The notes under the pieces: model-generated
Database searches by the model: none
Told to the model about the DNA's origin: nothing
The model's input: the letters and a program-made list of their open reading frames with translations, nothing else
Part shown: positions 21,892 through 33,081 of the stretch, piece after piece
Numbering within the stretch: the first letter of the stretch is position 1
Layout: every line of letters starts with the position of its first letter
Translations under genes and position numbers: made by a program
Assembly: GCA_018417955.1 (NCBI GenBank)
Contig: JACTVC010000003.1
Span: 2,728,001-2,792,000, forward strand
Source: Laccaria trichodermophora
Taxonomy: Eukaryota > Basidiomycota > Agaricomycetes > Agaricales > Hydnangiaceae
Direction: 5' to 3'
DNA: 64,000 nt

Positions 21892-24800
21892 ATGCCGATA
21901 ACGGGGCCCATATTAACTGGGCCTCATCCTTTGGACAAGGTCCCCACAACGACGGCCAATACTATCCCCGCTGCTTCCCAAAGCGCGAGACGAATGTCCT
22001 CTGCTAATAGAAGTTCAAGCGCACAACTCGCCGCCAACAAGAGCGCGAATACGCAACCCGCTGCTCCCAGGAGCGCGAACAATTCGAACAAGACGACTCA
22101 GAAACCATCGACTTCAGGCGTGAACCCTCCTGCGCTCTCCAATCAACAGACGCATGGCGTATCCTCTGACTCGGCCCTGGCTCTTAGGGACGAGTTATTG
22201 AATATCCAAAACGTTAAACGAAAGGATGCCGTGGACGACGAAGCTCTTACGTCCACGTCGAGTCATACTGAAGGTAGAGAGACGCGATACGCAGCTTCTA
22301 CAGAGCGCGAAGAGCCCGAATACAAGACGATTTTCTGGGACATAGACGGTGCCAGAAATCTGCCAATATGGTCAGAACCTATTTCCAAGTCGTCGGAACG
22401 AATGTTTGGGCCGTTCGATCCATCCGCGGACGAGGACGTCCTTGTGCCTCTTGGTGCAATCGACGGAAAGATCCCGGGTAGAACGAAACTCGAGAGCGAT
22501 CGACTGAGATGCGCTATCGAGTTAGTCTACAATACTCCTAGGGACTGTCGATGGGAAAATTTAGGCACCGTGGTTCGAAAGTTTGCCGAATACGAAGTCA
22601 GTAAAGATGACTTGGTAAAACATACGGGGCAATCCGTCACCTATGGAATCGAACGTGCCTTGCTCCTGGAAGCCTCTCAAGTCGTCGTGACTGTCGACCA
22701 AGTATTGCAAGTCTTGGCGGACTTCTTCCGTAAACGCGATCGGGAACGCTTCGTCCTCGATCAACAATTCGCCTTCTTACGGCTCTTAGCCTCTCACCAT
22801 AGTAGAACCGAGGTATTAGCTACGTATCGAATCCTGCAACACCGAACCACTGTGGCCTCGAAACACTTGGTGCTACAAATAAACGCCCTCACAAAGATGT
22901 ATAGGTCGAATTCAGATCATATGTCCATAAGCTCCTATGAATCGACTAGACCTTCCATCCGATCCATGTTCGGCAGTGAATCTGCCAGAAAGGAAGTCGG
23001 AAAGTTACTCGCAAGACCCGAGTATTTCAGTAAGATGCCCCAAGACCTGACAGAGATCGCTGCATATCTGCGCGACCGAGCTTACAGAGATCGCCCGGTT
23101 CCCAGGGAGTTCTCTGTCCATCGAACTCGTAATACGCTACCGCCGGTAGGAAATGAGTCGGTCACCTCCAGCGAATCCACTACCCATACCACAGGACCTG
23201 AATCTGCGCGAAACCCCGCTGCAAGTGAAGGTCAGAGCGTTAGATTCGCTACTGAGCCGCCTGTCCCTGGATCTATATCAGTTCTTCTATCCAAGAAACA
23301 CCCTGTAACTCGACTACCAGGATTAGGAGCTATTGGGGTGTCTGCTGCTGGAACGTCCTCAGTGAAGTCGACAACCACCAACAACGCTCCTGCAACCATA
23401 AACTCCAGCGTCAACAATAATGGCCTTAGGGTACCTGCTGCGTTCACTTCGCGCATTCCCAGCCCTAAGGCATGGACTAGTTATACCTTCAGACAAAGGA
23501 GTAACCCTATGGGAACTCAACTACAGTCTGGAGCGAACGATAACGGCGAGAATCATCAAGGAACTCCTGCTGAACATAACAGCGGTCCTCCCCCCGGAGG
23601 ATCGCCTCCTTCCAGCGATAACAACGATCGCGGAGGAAAGCCTAACCCAGAACCTAACGGTCCGAACCCGCCAGCCTCCTGGTACGTTCCCCCTAGGGGC
23701 AATGGAGGAGGAGGCGGCGGCGGCGGAGGAGGAGGCGGCGGAAGCGGAGGAGGAGGAGGCGGAAACATCAGCAATCCGTCCCCCCAAGATCCTCCCCCCT
23801 GGTGGCGAACTCCAGAAGAATGGCAGATCAACCACAAGTTGAATTCAAACGCTCTGCCCGAATGGAACGGCGCCGGCGACACCGCAATTGACTATCTAAG
23901 TTCGATGGGATTTCTAGCCGGACTGGGTTCCAAGATGAAGGAAGGCATAGCCCAAATAGCTCCGTTCAAGTGGACCTCCTACACTAAAAGCTGGTGGGAA
24001 ACTCTACCCTCCCCCGATCGAGACTACTTCTCGATCAATTGGGACAACATGATGGTCGGTATCCAATCCCACTTCTTGGACGAAGAATGGGTTCGCGAAC
24101 GGACCTTCGAATTCGACGAGATGACCTTTAGGAATAAGGGTCACGAACAGGAAAGCCCGCTAGAATACATACAACGCCGAATTCGACACCATCACTTCTT
24201 GCACCCAGATGAAATCGATGGACCCACAGCAGTTGCTCGCATCCTCCGACGCCAACCAGTGGAATGGACCCACTACCTAAACGAGACTCTCTGCCCTTCC
24301 ATCTTAGCCACTCAATCGGTGGCTAAGAAAATGAACAATAGCCTGATGGCTTCCTGGCAGCAGGCTGAGCGTAATCGCAAGCCAGCGCCGTTCTATCGGA
24401 ACCACCGTCCGCGCGCTGCGCACGCAGCGGAGGTGGATCCAAGTAGTCATGATGTGAACTTAGAAGAATGTTCCGGTGACGAGGAGGACGACGAAGATAA
24501 AAACGTGAATTTCGTTAATAATTCGAACCGGAAGATCAAGTCTAGACCTCCTCGTACTGGGGGGCCGAAAGACGCTACCAAGATAGATTTCCCTCACGGA
24601 AAGACGAGGAATGGAGTATCCTTTGAACGGGATGACTCTAAAGTCAGTCCGAAGGAACCTCACAGTGATTGTTACATATGCACGAGCCCCAAGCACTTCC
24701 ATAGAGATTGTCCTCATTATGGCAAATGGAACGTTCTCCGGAATGCGCATCAAATTCATGTAGATTGGGATCCAGAGGAAGAGCAGGAAGCGGATAGACT

Positions 24801-26001
24801 ATACCTAGTTATGTTGGCTGAAACTAAGACCATCCTTTCCGCTTATGAGAGTGAAAATATGCTCAGACAATTCGCCTTAGACATCCACCACTCTCAAGGA
24901 GGACGAAAGGAAGCACTCGCTGCTACCAAGCGCGAAGCGCTCGCAGCAATAATGCGCGAGGAGACGCTCCTGAGTAATAAGCTACCCGATGCCAAACTCC
25001 ATAAAGTATTCCCGATGCACCGTAACGAGCGTAAAGCTAAGGGCAAATTAAAGGATATTACACGAAAGTCGATAATACCTCAGCGAGCCTCCGTAAAGAC
25101 TACTACTCGAATCTATGAACCGGGGAAAGTCTTTCCAGCCGTCAAAGGACGATCTCTACCCGAAGGAATGGGATCGTTAGGTACAAAGGCCCTGCATATA
25201 CGAGCCAAGATGGGCGACCTAGGCTCGGAATGCATCAAAGCTCGATTAGATTCAGGAGCCAACATCACCCTCATCTCAGAAGAATTCTGGAAGTCCTTGA
25301 CGAACTCTCCCCGTCTACGGGAAGGCATGAGAATGAAACTATACCACCTTACGGGAGGAGCCAAAGTCCTGGGGTACATCAAGACCGAACTCTTCGTTGT
25401 AGCTCAAGATGAATCGATTGTTAGCTTTGAACTTGAAGCCTACGTCGTAAGGAACATGAATGTTCCTCTTCTACTAGGAGAAGACTTTCAGACCACGTAC
25501 AAATTGAGCGTTATTAGACACGCCACGGGTCTCTGTGAAGTCATGGTTGGGAAATCAGGGCGCGTGTTACCCGCTGCCTCCGCTCACAATGTAGACTTGG
25601 GATTCGAGCTAAGAGTAGCGCATACTACTCAGTCTTTTGTCCGAAGGAAGGCCGTAGCCCGCGCTAAACCGAAAAGTAATGCGAGGAAATGGACGGAAGT
25701 AACTGCTTCCGAAGACACACTCATCCAACCTTACCATGTTCGTAACGTTGCTGTAGACGCAGCCTTTGAAGGGCGCAAGGATTGGATAGTGGAGAAGATC
25801 ATTATTGGAACTGATGATCAAAACATTATGGCAGCTCCCACTACCTGGATAACGGCTTCCTGTCCCTACCTACCCATTGCCAATACCAGCCCGCATCCTC
25901 GCTATGTTAGAGCTGGAGAAGTGGTGGGATACCTGATTGATCCTGAACTTTCGTTAGATAAACCCAAGGACTACGAACATCTCTCTAGGATGGAGTGGTA
26001 G
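21892..26001 (+). CDS. gag and protease part of the chromovirus polyprotein
   Basis: As it stands this is a 1369-residue frame; its last three codons lie in the KDZ terminus (the insertion starts at 25993). Residues 1-600 are polar with Ser/Asn-rich stretches. A poly-Gly tract lies near 604-628. A capsid-like region (EWNGAGDTAIDYL to RRQPVEWTHYLNETL) follows at about 660-810. One zinc knuckle, C-x2-C-x4-H-x4-C (CYICTSPKHFHRDC), is at 927-940. A retropepsin motif, LDSGANITLIS, is near 1119-1129, followed by a hydrophobic LLLGEDF segment. The protein would assemble the virus-like particle and process it. The frame continues in pol at 37065 across the KDZ element. The ATG at 21892 is not the original start, because the frame is also open upstream of the 827-bp insertion. 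Confidence 0.92.
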   Translation: MPITGPILTGPHPLDKVPTTTANTIPAASQSARRMSSANRSSSAQLAANKSANTQPAAPRSANNSNKTTQKPSTSGVNPPALSNQQTHGVSSDSALALRDELLNIQNVKRKDAVDDEALTSTSSHTEGRETRYAASTEREEPEYKTIFWDIDGARNLPIWSEPISKSSERMFGPFDPSADEDVLVPLGAIDGKIPGRTKLESDRLRCAIELVYNTPRDCRWENLGTVVRKFAEYEVSKDDLVKHTGQSVTYGIERALLLEASQVVVTVDQVLQVLADFFRKRDRERFVLDQQFAFLRLLASHHSRTEVLATYRILQHRTTVASKHLVLQINALTKMYRSNSDHMSISSYESTRPSIRSMFGSESARKEVGKLLARPEYFSKMPQDLTEIAAYLRDRAYRDRPVPREFSVHRTRNTLPPVGNESVTSSESTTHTTGPESARNPAASEGQSVRFATEPPVPGSISVLLSKKHPVTRLPGLGAIGVSAAGTSSVKSTTTNNAPATINSSVNNNGLRVPAAFTSRIPSPKAWTSYTFRQRSNPMGTQLQSGANDNGENHQGTPAEHNSGPPPGGSPPSSDNNDRGGKPNPEPNGPNPPASWYVPPRGNGGGGGGGGGGGGGSGGGGGGNISNPSPQDPPPWWRTPEEWQINHKLNSNALPEWNGAGDTAIDYLSSMGFLAGLGSKMKEGIAQIAPFKWTSYTKSWWETLPSPDRDYFSINWDNMMVGIQSHFLDEEWVRERTFEFDEMTFRNKGHEQESPLEYIQRRIRHHHFLHPDEIDGPTAVARILRRQPVEWTHYLNETLCPSILATQSVAKKMNNSLMASWQQAERNRKPAPFYRNHRPRAAHAAEVDPSSHDVNLEECSGDEEDDEDKNVNFVNNSNRKIKSRPPRTGGPKDATKIDFPHGKTRNGVSFERDDSKVSPKEPHSDCYICTSPKHFHRDCPHYGKWNVLRNAHQIHVDWDPEEEQEADRLYLVMLAETKTILSAYESENMLRQFALDIHHSQGGRKEALAATKREALAAIMREETLLSNKLPDAKLHKVFPMHRNERKAKGKLKDITRKSIIPQRASVKTTTRIYEPGKVFPAVKGRSLPEGMGSLGTKALHIRAKMGDLGSECIKARLDSGANITLISEEFWKSLTNSPRLREGMRMKLYHLTGGAKVLGYIKTELFVVAQDESIVSFELEAYVVRNMNVPLLLGEDFQTTYKLSVIRHATGLCEVMVGKSGRVLPAASAHNVDLGFELRVAHTTQSFVRRKAVARAKPKSNARKWTEVTASEDTLIQPYHVRNVAVDAAFEGRKDWIVEKIIIGTDDQNIMAAPTTWITASCPYLPIANTSPHPRYVRAGEVVGYLIDPELSLDKPKDYEHLSRMEW

Positions 26002-26215
26002 CTACCACTTTTATGATAAAGTACAGTCAAGTGCCTGCACACCCACATCCACACTGCCTAAGGAATTTATGAAATGAGAAACTCTGGGCAAATGTTATGA
26101 AATGTATTTCATTTCTTTGCCAATCCCTATTTCAATCCTGTCCTTCAATACTATTTCATTTCTCATGCCTACCATCATTTCATTTCATTTTTCATTCCTA
26201 CCTGGCCCTTAATTT
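25993..26215. repeat. left terminal inverted repeat of the KDZ element
   Basis: It pairs with 36845-37064. Shared words include GCACACTCACATCC/CACACCCACATCC, ACACTGCCTAAGGAAT, TATTTCATTTCTTTGCCA and CAATCCTGTCCTTCAATAC. Identity is high over about 215 bp, then changes into satellite-like sequence. Confidence 0.85.
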
Positions 26216-26289
26216 CATTGCCCACACACCCTTATTTCATTGCTGCCTGGCTTTGAATTCATTGCCCACCCTCATTTCATTGCTGCCTG

Positions 26290-26705
26290 GCCTTTAATTT
26301 CATTGCCCACCCACCTTAATTCATTGTTGCCTGTCCTTTAATTTCATTGCCCACCCACCTTAATTCATTGCTGCCTGTCCTTTAATTTCATTGCCCACCC
26401 ACCTTAATTCATTGCTGCCTGTCCTTTAATTTCATTGCCCACCCACCTTAATTCATTGCTGCCTGTCCTTTAATTTCATTGCCCACCCACCTTAATTCAT
26501 TGCTGCCTGTCCTTTAATTTCATTGCCCACCCACCTTAATTCATTGCTGCCTGTCCTTTAATTTCATTGCCCACCCACCTTAATTCATTGTTGCCTGTCC
26601 TTTAATTTCATTGCCCACCCACCTTAATTCATTGCTGCCTGTCCTTTAATTTCATTGCCCACCCACCTTAATTCATTGTTGCCTGTCCTTTAATTTCATT
26701 GCCCA
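26290..26705. repeat. 44-bp tandem array inside the left KDZ end
   Basis: Nine to ten copies of a 44-bp unit (CCTTTAATTTCATTGCCCAC then CCACCTTAATTCATTG-TGCCTGT) are nearly identical. Less regular TTTCATTGCC repeats continue to about 27060. The long frame at 26699-27052 is a translation of this repeat and is not a gene. Confidence 0.85.
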
Positions 26706-27138
26706 CCCACCCCTTTTTCATTGCTGCCCCTTTGATTTCAATGCCCACCCACCCTCTTTTCATTGCTGCCCACCCTTATTATTTCATTGCTGCCCTTCAA
26801 TTTCATTGCCCACCCACCCTCATTTCATTGCTGCCTGGCTTTGAATTCATTGCCCACCTACCCTCATTTCATTGCTGCCTGGCCTTTAATTTCATTGCCC
26901 ACCCACCCTTATTTCATTGCCATTTCATTCCTTCCCAGCCTTTGAATTCATTGCCCACCCAGGCTTATTTCAATGCAATTTCATTTCTGCCTTACTTTCT
27001 GCCTACCTTAATTCATCATAATTCCTTCCCCACCCGGCCTCTCATTTCATAGCTACCCACATCACTTTCATTATATCCAGTCAATACCCCAGTGCAGCCT
27101 AACCAATTCTTTATATGAAGTCAATCACCCTAGTACAG

Positions 27139-30100
27139 TTAATAGTCTATATCATCTAGATTAAAAGAGTCTGCCTCATCTGCCTCAACGTCAGAGTCAT
27201 GTCTGTCTTCGCTATCAAGTTCGTTGTCATCTCCAAGGTCCTCATCATCAGGAGATGGGACATTAATGTCGGCATCAGCATTTTGCCATGTCAGAGGGAC
27301 ATCCAAGAGCATATGCTCATAATCGGATGCCCATGATGGAATAATACCTCTTACTTTGAGGTGCGGCAGCCAATGGACTGCACACCGTGCTGCCAAACGT
27401 TCACAGATGTCAGCCTGTTTATACGCATATCCCGAAATCCCACTCAAGACCTTAAGGTCATCATGGTTCCGTCTTACACCGCGTTCACGCCACCAATCAG
27501 CCCTCCACTTGTGATAAACAATGACACGTCGCATCTCCTCTTGAACAAGCATCAGCTCTTCATCCCACCTCTTCATTCGAGCCCTTGCCTTCGCCCACTC
27601 CACACGCATGCTGTCATTGAACTCGTCTTCTCCAATTTCCAACTCTGAGCGGCTGTGGGGGCTCGCGCGTTGTGCCAGCCAGATCCACGATGGCTGGTAA
27701 CGACTATTTGTAGTGTTTGTCACTTCAGGTTCCCTACCAGGGCCGCTAACATCCTTAGGCTTGAGTTCATGCAGCTGCAATGACCACGAGCCACCAGGGT
27801 CAAGACTAGACAGAGCACGCCAAGCAAAACGGTACTTTTCGGCTGCTCGATCTGTTTTGTCGTTGAAACGTTTGTATAGGCCGATCATGCGCGTGTTTGG
27901 CCGATTTCCAGTCCCCGATACATTTAGCCGCTTGAAGAGCCAGAGCCCTTGGGTAACGCGGCGCTGACGTCGGATCTCGGCGAGAGCATCGTCGGCTTGC
28001 GGTCGGCGTAATCGTAGTTCAAGGTTGCAGATTTCCTTGAGCTCTCGGAGAGCACGAATACGTGGCGGCAATGATGATGGAAGGAAGAGGGGCAGGTTCT
28101 CAGCCAGGGTTTCAGATGGTAATGGTGTAGACAAGGTTGTGGTTGTAGCCTCAGGAGGTTGGGCTTGCAAAAGGAGGGAGGCGACGTGAGGGATATAGAC
28201 CAGTTGAACTTCGCGCCAGTTTTGGATGAGACGATATAACGCATTTCGTTTATTTTGAAGATCCGCGAGCTGCTTGCTTGTCCGTAATCCTTTCATTTTG
28301 CTGGCTTCGCGGCGGAGAAGATATCTACACATGTTGAGACCATGATTTAAAACACAAAGGTATGGTACACTTACTGGCTGTCCTCCAAGTCGAAGCCAAT
28401 CAGTAGGAAGCTTGACAGGCTGACTTTGTGTCGAGGAAGCTTGCCAAGGACAGCTTGGGCAGCTTCTTCCCTCGCCAATACAAGCCGAATATCTTGTAAA
28501 GTAGTCCCTTAATGTATAATTAGACACGAAAACACTTAAGAAATGAAAAAAATATCCTACCGCTTGGTCGGTCCTGATAAGGGTTTCGAGCCTTCGGATT
28601 CGCGTTCCACGCGACGACCATTTCTTCCCACTTCTTGACGGCCGAGGGACTGAATGTGGCCGAAAACTGAGTAAAAACATCTGCTTGTTGAGCGCTGAAT
28701 GTGAATGCGTCTTTGAAGCGCTTTAAAAACAAAGTTCCTGATGGCGAAAGCTTGTGAGTATGGGGATGAATTGCAAGGTAAAAAAACCCTTACGAAAACC
28801 AACGATTTTTAGAAAGTTCCACCCATTCCACTGATCATTCAGGGTGTCATGCCTCGCCGCCGGACCCATCTCTCGAACACTGGGCGCTAATTGATTTGTA
28901 CCCGCCCAGGTAGTTTCGATATCTTCACCAACCGTCCTCCCAGCACCCTCCATGTAGCTGAGGTTGAAATTTGTCCGACAGCCCTCGCCGTGTCCATTGA
29001 TGTGCCAACCAGGGATGGCCACCTCAACCTGCGTCGTCTCGGGGATTCGCATGTTTTCAGGGTAGTTTTGCATACGTTTCCGGAAGTTCTTCGACCACTG
29101 GCAGATGATATCGTAGGTAATGACAACGCGCAGAAGCGTTATACCCATCAACACGGAAAACAAGATGAAATCAACAGTACAATATCTAAATGAATGTGGT
29201 CAGTAAACGAACAAATTAGATTGTGAAATAACAGACCTTTCGCCCTTCTTCAGGTCACCCGCTCCGTTTTTGCGTATTAGGCAGTGTCTCGAGCAAATGA
29301 CTAAAACGGCGCCGGAGACGGCATAACCGGCCGTTGATCGAGTGCTGGCACGAACGAGTGCGTCGTGCTGAGATTCACATGTATTTATCTACCAGAAATT
29401 CAATCAGTTCATTGATCATGAGTTGCAAACATATTTGTCCCAACTAACCTCGGGTTCATCAACATAATTCGCCAGGTGTTTCTGGTACTCGTTCTCCGGG
29501 ACGTAGGCTCCCCATCCAGGCATCAACTCCACATCCTTGAGGTTTCGTTCCTTGCCCTTGAGTTTGAAGTTGCCATCCACGGCGATAAAAAGCGTGTAAA
29601 GAAACCTGCTCGGGCGGTTAGTGAAGTAAAAGCAGGAAAACAATTGAGAAAACTCACAGTAATGGTCCAGCCCTTTCCCATCCATCAGGGAGGTTTCGTT
29701 CGGGGTGCGGACATGCAGGACATTCGACCATCAGCCCACCTTGCGAGGTTCCACTGACGCCATCCAGGTCATGACCGCGACCAGCTCGCTTGAGAGCCAT
29801 CAAGTTTCGCCACATCCTAAATACTCGGTGGATCTCGGGATATCGGTACTGTTAACATCAGAATCGTTAGTAAGATTTGAGAGTGATCTCGCAGACTTAC
29901 GACGGGAGCGGATAGGTTGGCATTGTCCGATAGTCGAAGAAGGGTATGATAGTAGTCGTAAAGGTTGGTTTTCCCTTGAAGCGTTAGTTCGTGGAAGGTT
30001 TCCAGACACCGGAAGGTAAAGACAGTTTGAGGACGCTGAAGCGTTGCAGGAAACCAACTTTCACGCAACAATTGTACCCAATTTGACGACGGTTCATCTT

Positions 30101-30980
30101 GGCAGTGACAGTAGTTGATAGTGACATAATGGGGGCCGGAGACGTCGAAGATGAGGAAGTTTTTGGGACCAGGCTGAGGACAAGGGCATGGCGCGCCCGA
30201 ATGACCAAGTTGGTAACAAAGACCAAGGCTTTGAAGAGACACCTTTTCGAAAAAAGTACCGTTCCATCTCTGATGACAAAAGACAGTCAGCTGACGACTT
30301 CTCATCATGTGAGTGACGACGCGCTGACCTCAACGCGGTGCAATGGATGTTTGCGGTGTGCATCGACAGTGCAATCCAGGCACTTTAGCATGCCTCCGTC
30401 TCCACAATCCTTGCATTTGATGGTTCCATCATGATCCTTCTTTCCGCAATTTGAGCAGCTCGTATGCCCGAGGAAATCCCCCAGTCCGTCATGCCGCAAT
30501 GCTTCGTCCAAGAATGTTTCCCTGAAGTTGAGCCATTCAGTCAGTCGATCCTGAAAAGCGTAAGTCAGAATGAATTTCAGGGAAGCATTTGAGGTATTGA
30601 CGTACAGTGTTTGTTGTATACCTTTTCCTTTTAGCTTTAGCAGTGGTCTCGGCTGATGGGGTACCTCCAACCTCTTCTGGCGACGCGGTCTGTGCTTCAC
30701 AATCACCACCAGCAGCTGCTGTATCGGAATAAGATGGTATGTTGGAATTCGAAGCCGGTTCGGACGGTTCAAGGGTAGACGAAGGTAAGAGGCGGCTCTC
30801 AAGTGTCACGCCACGTCGACGAGAGTCAGTGCTGACCGTGACGAACAAGGACGAACTGGAAGCAGAGGGAGGTTGCGAGACGGAAGGCTGAGGACGGGCC
30901 AGTCGAAATCCTGCCGTCTTACGAGACCGTTTAGTAGGAGGTTCACAGCCAGGTGGAGGAGGATCTCGCCGTTTGGACAT
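27139..30980 (-). CDS. KDZ transposase with CxC2-like cysteine cluster
   Basis: This is a multi-exon gene. Exons 30980-30606, 30550-30329, 30269-29901 and 29848 onward were checked and join in frame through 52-59 bp introns; the later exons follow the same pattern to the stop at 27139. The N-terminus is polar with a basic stretch. The CxC2 cysteine cluster follows (CSNCGKKDHDGT, CKDC, CLDC, HRKHPLHRVE, then WNGTFF...SLGLCYQLGH). Next are RAGRGHDLDGV, CPACPHPERNLPDGW and the RNase H-like catalytic core: Asp in IAVDGNFKLK, Asp in VITYDIICQW, and Glu in GEDIETTWA, with GERYCTVDFILFS between them. The C-terminus is helical and ends in an acidic tail. The expected role is cut-and-paste transposition of this element. 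No stop or frameshift was seen in the parts checked. Confidence 0.92.
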
Positions 30981-31929
30981 GGGTGTTAGTTGAAGAGACG
31001 CGAAGGAAAATTAATGAGATTTCCTGCGCAAGGAATGAAATCAGGATAAGATTCTGTGCCCCTGTGCCATATGTGGTAAGTGATTTACTTAGTATATCGT
31101 CATATCTCCTGTTCCCCGAGATTGAAATTGGCAAACCATACATAGGAAGGTTAAAGCGGCTCAAAAACTCAGGTACCAAGAACTTCTTTTAAAGCGGAGG
31201 ACCACCAGAATTTCACTTAGTAGCAGTCGGGTTGAAAATGCACGAGACAAGACTTCAAGTTGTACAAGACACTTGATGGCATCCAATTCCTAAGGACGGA
31301 CTCGCTTAACCAGTATCGCTGAAGACTTGTATTACGTCGAGCCGTTCGGATGGTCCTGTTCATATCTATGTACTTTACTGTATGGTGGGTAGCACACAAA
31401 CGTTGTCAAGACTTGATTATCAATCTGTTCGGTTATCGAACTTTGGTTGATCTTTGAGTCTGTGTCTTCTGAAGTTCATGCCAATGCTACGATGGCTTTG
31501 CAAGCCATCGTTCTTGAACACCGTAGTAAGTAAATCAGTTCTTATATTTTACGCACTGGTGTTATATAACTTATATTACATTCCTCAATACAAAGGCGGC
31601 ATCGAGGTTGGTCAGTTCGAGCATGTTAACCCTTATTCGATGCATTGCTACTACCGACTTATTGGTCTTGGAATCATTCATCTATTTGACATCTGACAGT
31701 TAGCTGACGACTGAAGCAGACAGATGGAGTCTTGTAGGTATCTGCATATGGCACAGGGAGACTACCATGTTTCTATGACCTTAATAAATGAATAAAAAAA
31801 CAGGCAACTTGGCCTTTCCATTAAGATCGAACGAAAGAGGGGTATATGGAATGACAATAGATTCAGAGCAGACTATCACAATTTTACAAACAACTACTGA
31901 ACGGCATTGGCCACCAATTTTACAAACAA
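30981..31929. other. KDZ element interior without a recognised gene
   Basis: This lies between the start of the transposase gene and the stop of the viroplasmin-domain gene. It should hold the transposase promoter. Short frames at 30953-31192 and 31454-31696 have no recognisable features. Confidence 0.45.
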
Positions 31930-32821
31930 CTACTGAACGGCATCGGCCTCAGGACCAAACTTATCCTCATCTCCCGGATTACGAACCACCCGAACTTTAC
32001 CCTTGGTCTTATGCTCCAGGTAAAATTCGGCTGCCTGTGCAAGAGACTTGAAGGATTTGTATCGAGCACCTGTAACGTAGTCTATGAGGCACCTGACATC
32101 ATCCCTTGACGAGTGAATGTCAGTGAAATAGGACATTTGAGAGTTGAATGTTTGCATACCATTCACCATAGTAAACGCCGGTGCATTTTCCAATAACGAT
32201 GGTGTAATACTTCAAACCCTTCCCAGGAGAACGATGGGTCGCCAAGGAACCAGGCGGGGTTCGAGCTTGGAACAAGGCTCCAGTGCTTGAGGCGGGATTG
32301 TTGGACGTAGAGAGACGCGTAAAAGCGGCAGTTAAGTCCTGCAACTCGGATGGATCATAGCGCCCGTCCTGCGGCAAACCGAAAAATGGGTTGTCATCAG
32401 AAGGACGCCCAAAAGCTTTGACTTCATGAGACTCTGTGTTTTCTTGCAAGGCAGCGAGGTTCCGCACAGATGGTACCGGCGAATGGTGAAGCGGATGGTG
32501 AAGCGAAACACCGAGGTTCCGTGCGGATGGTACAGGCGAATGGTGAAGCGGACGGTGGAGCGGACGGTGACCAAGGTGACGCCGAAGTCCTTCGGGTGAA
32601 TTACCCGCAGAAAAAGGCGCGGGGGAGCCGAGTCCGTCAGACTCGACATTCACCTCCAAGGCATTCACGGCAGTTGGAACAAGTGGAGGTTGACCAAGGT
32701 GTCGCAGCAGTGTTTCAACTTGACGAAGGCGTTCACGATCAATGACTACAGTGACAGTCTGGGCACTGGCAGCGCCGGCAGACTCCTGCCAAAGCTTGAC
32801 GTCCGATGTATCTATTGGCAT
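31930..32821 (-). CDS. viroplasmin / RNase H1 N-terminal-like domain protein, KDZ cargo
   Basis: Two exons, 32821-32160 and 32104-31930, join through a 55-bp intron (GTATGC to AAG) to give 278 residues. The C-terminal part is the viroplasmin-type fold: KYYTIVIGKCTGVYYGEW, then DDVRCLIDYVTGARYKSFKS and LAQAAEFYLE. This small domain binds RNA-DNA hybrids or double-stranded RNA in RNase H1 and in caulimovirus viroplasmin. There is no RNase H catalytic domain. The N-terminal part is Pro/His-rich with a repeated LHHSPVPSxRNL unit. The intron falls inside the domain and removing it restores the motif. The start could be the ATG at 32872 instead. It shares the element with the transposase but its role there is unknown. 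Confidence 0.8.
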
Positions 32822-33081
32822 TGTCAGAGAATGGAGACTTGATGCAGGTGAGAGACTCGCCTTTTCGTCCACTGGCCATTCTTAGTGTGGAGTGGGAAAG
32901 AAAAAAAAAAAGAGTCCCAATGCAGAGCAGAGGTACAAATATGACAAAAGACGACCACGATTTGAGTGGTCTGCAGCTGGATCCACGTAGCAAGAAGCTA
33001 ATAGCGCCCCCCAATTTTCAATTCGACCTTTACACGACTCATTCAATAACTCGACTCATTGAATAACGTGACTCACTCGAT

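Noticed and set aside
23521..23882. Poly-Pro and poly-Ser frames on the minus strand
   Set aside because: They are antisense shadows of the poly-Gly tract in the chromovirus gag.
26699..27052. Frame rich in HFIAA and FHCCLA words
   Set aside because: It is a translation of the TTTCATTGC satellite in the KDZ end; the minus-strand frames at 36280-36982 have the same cause.
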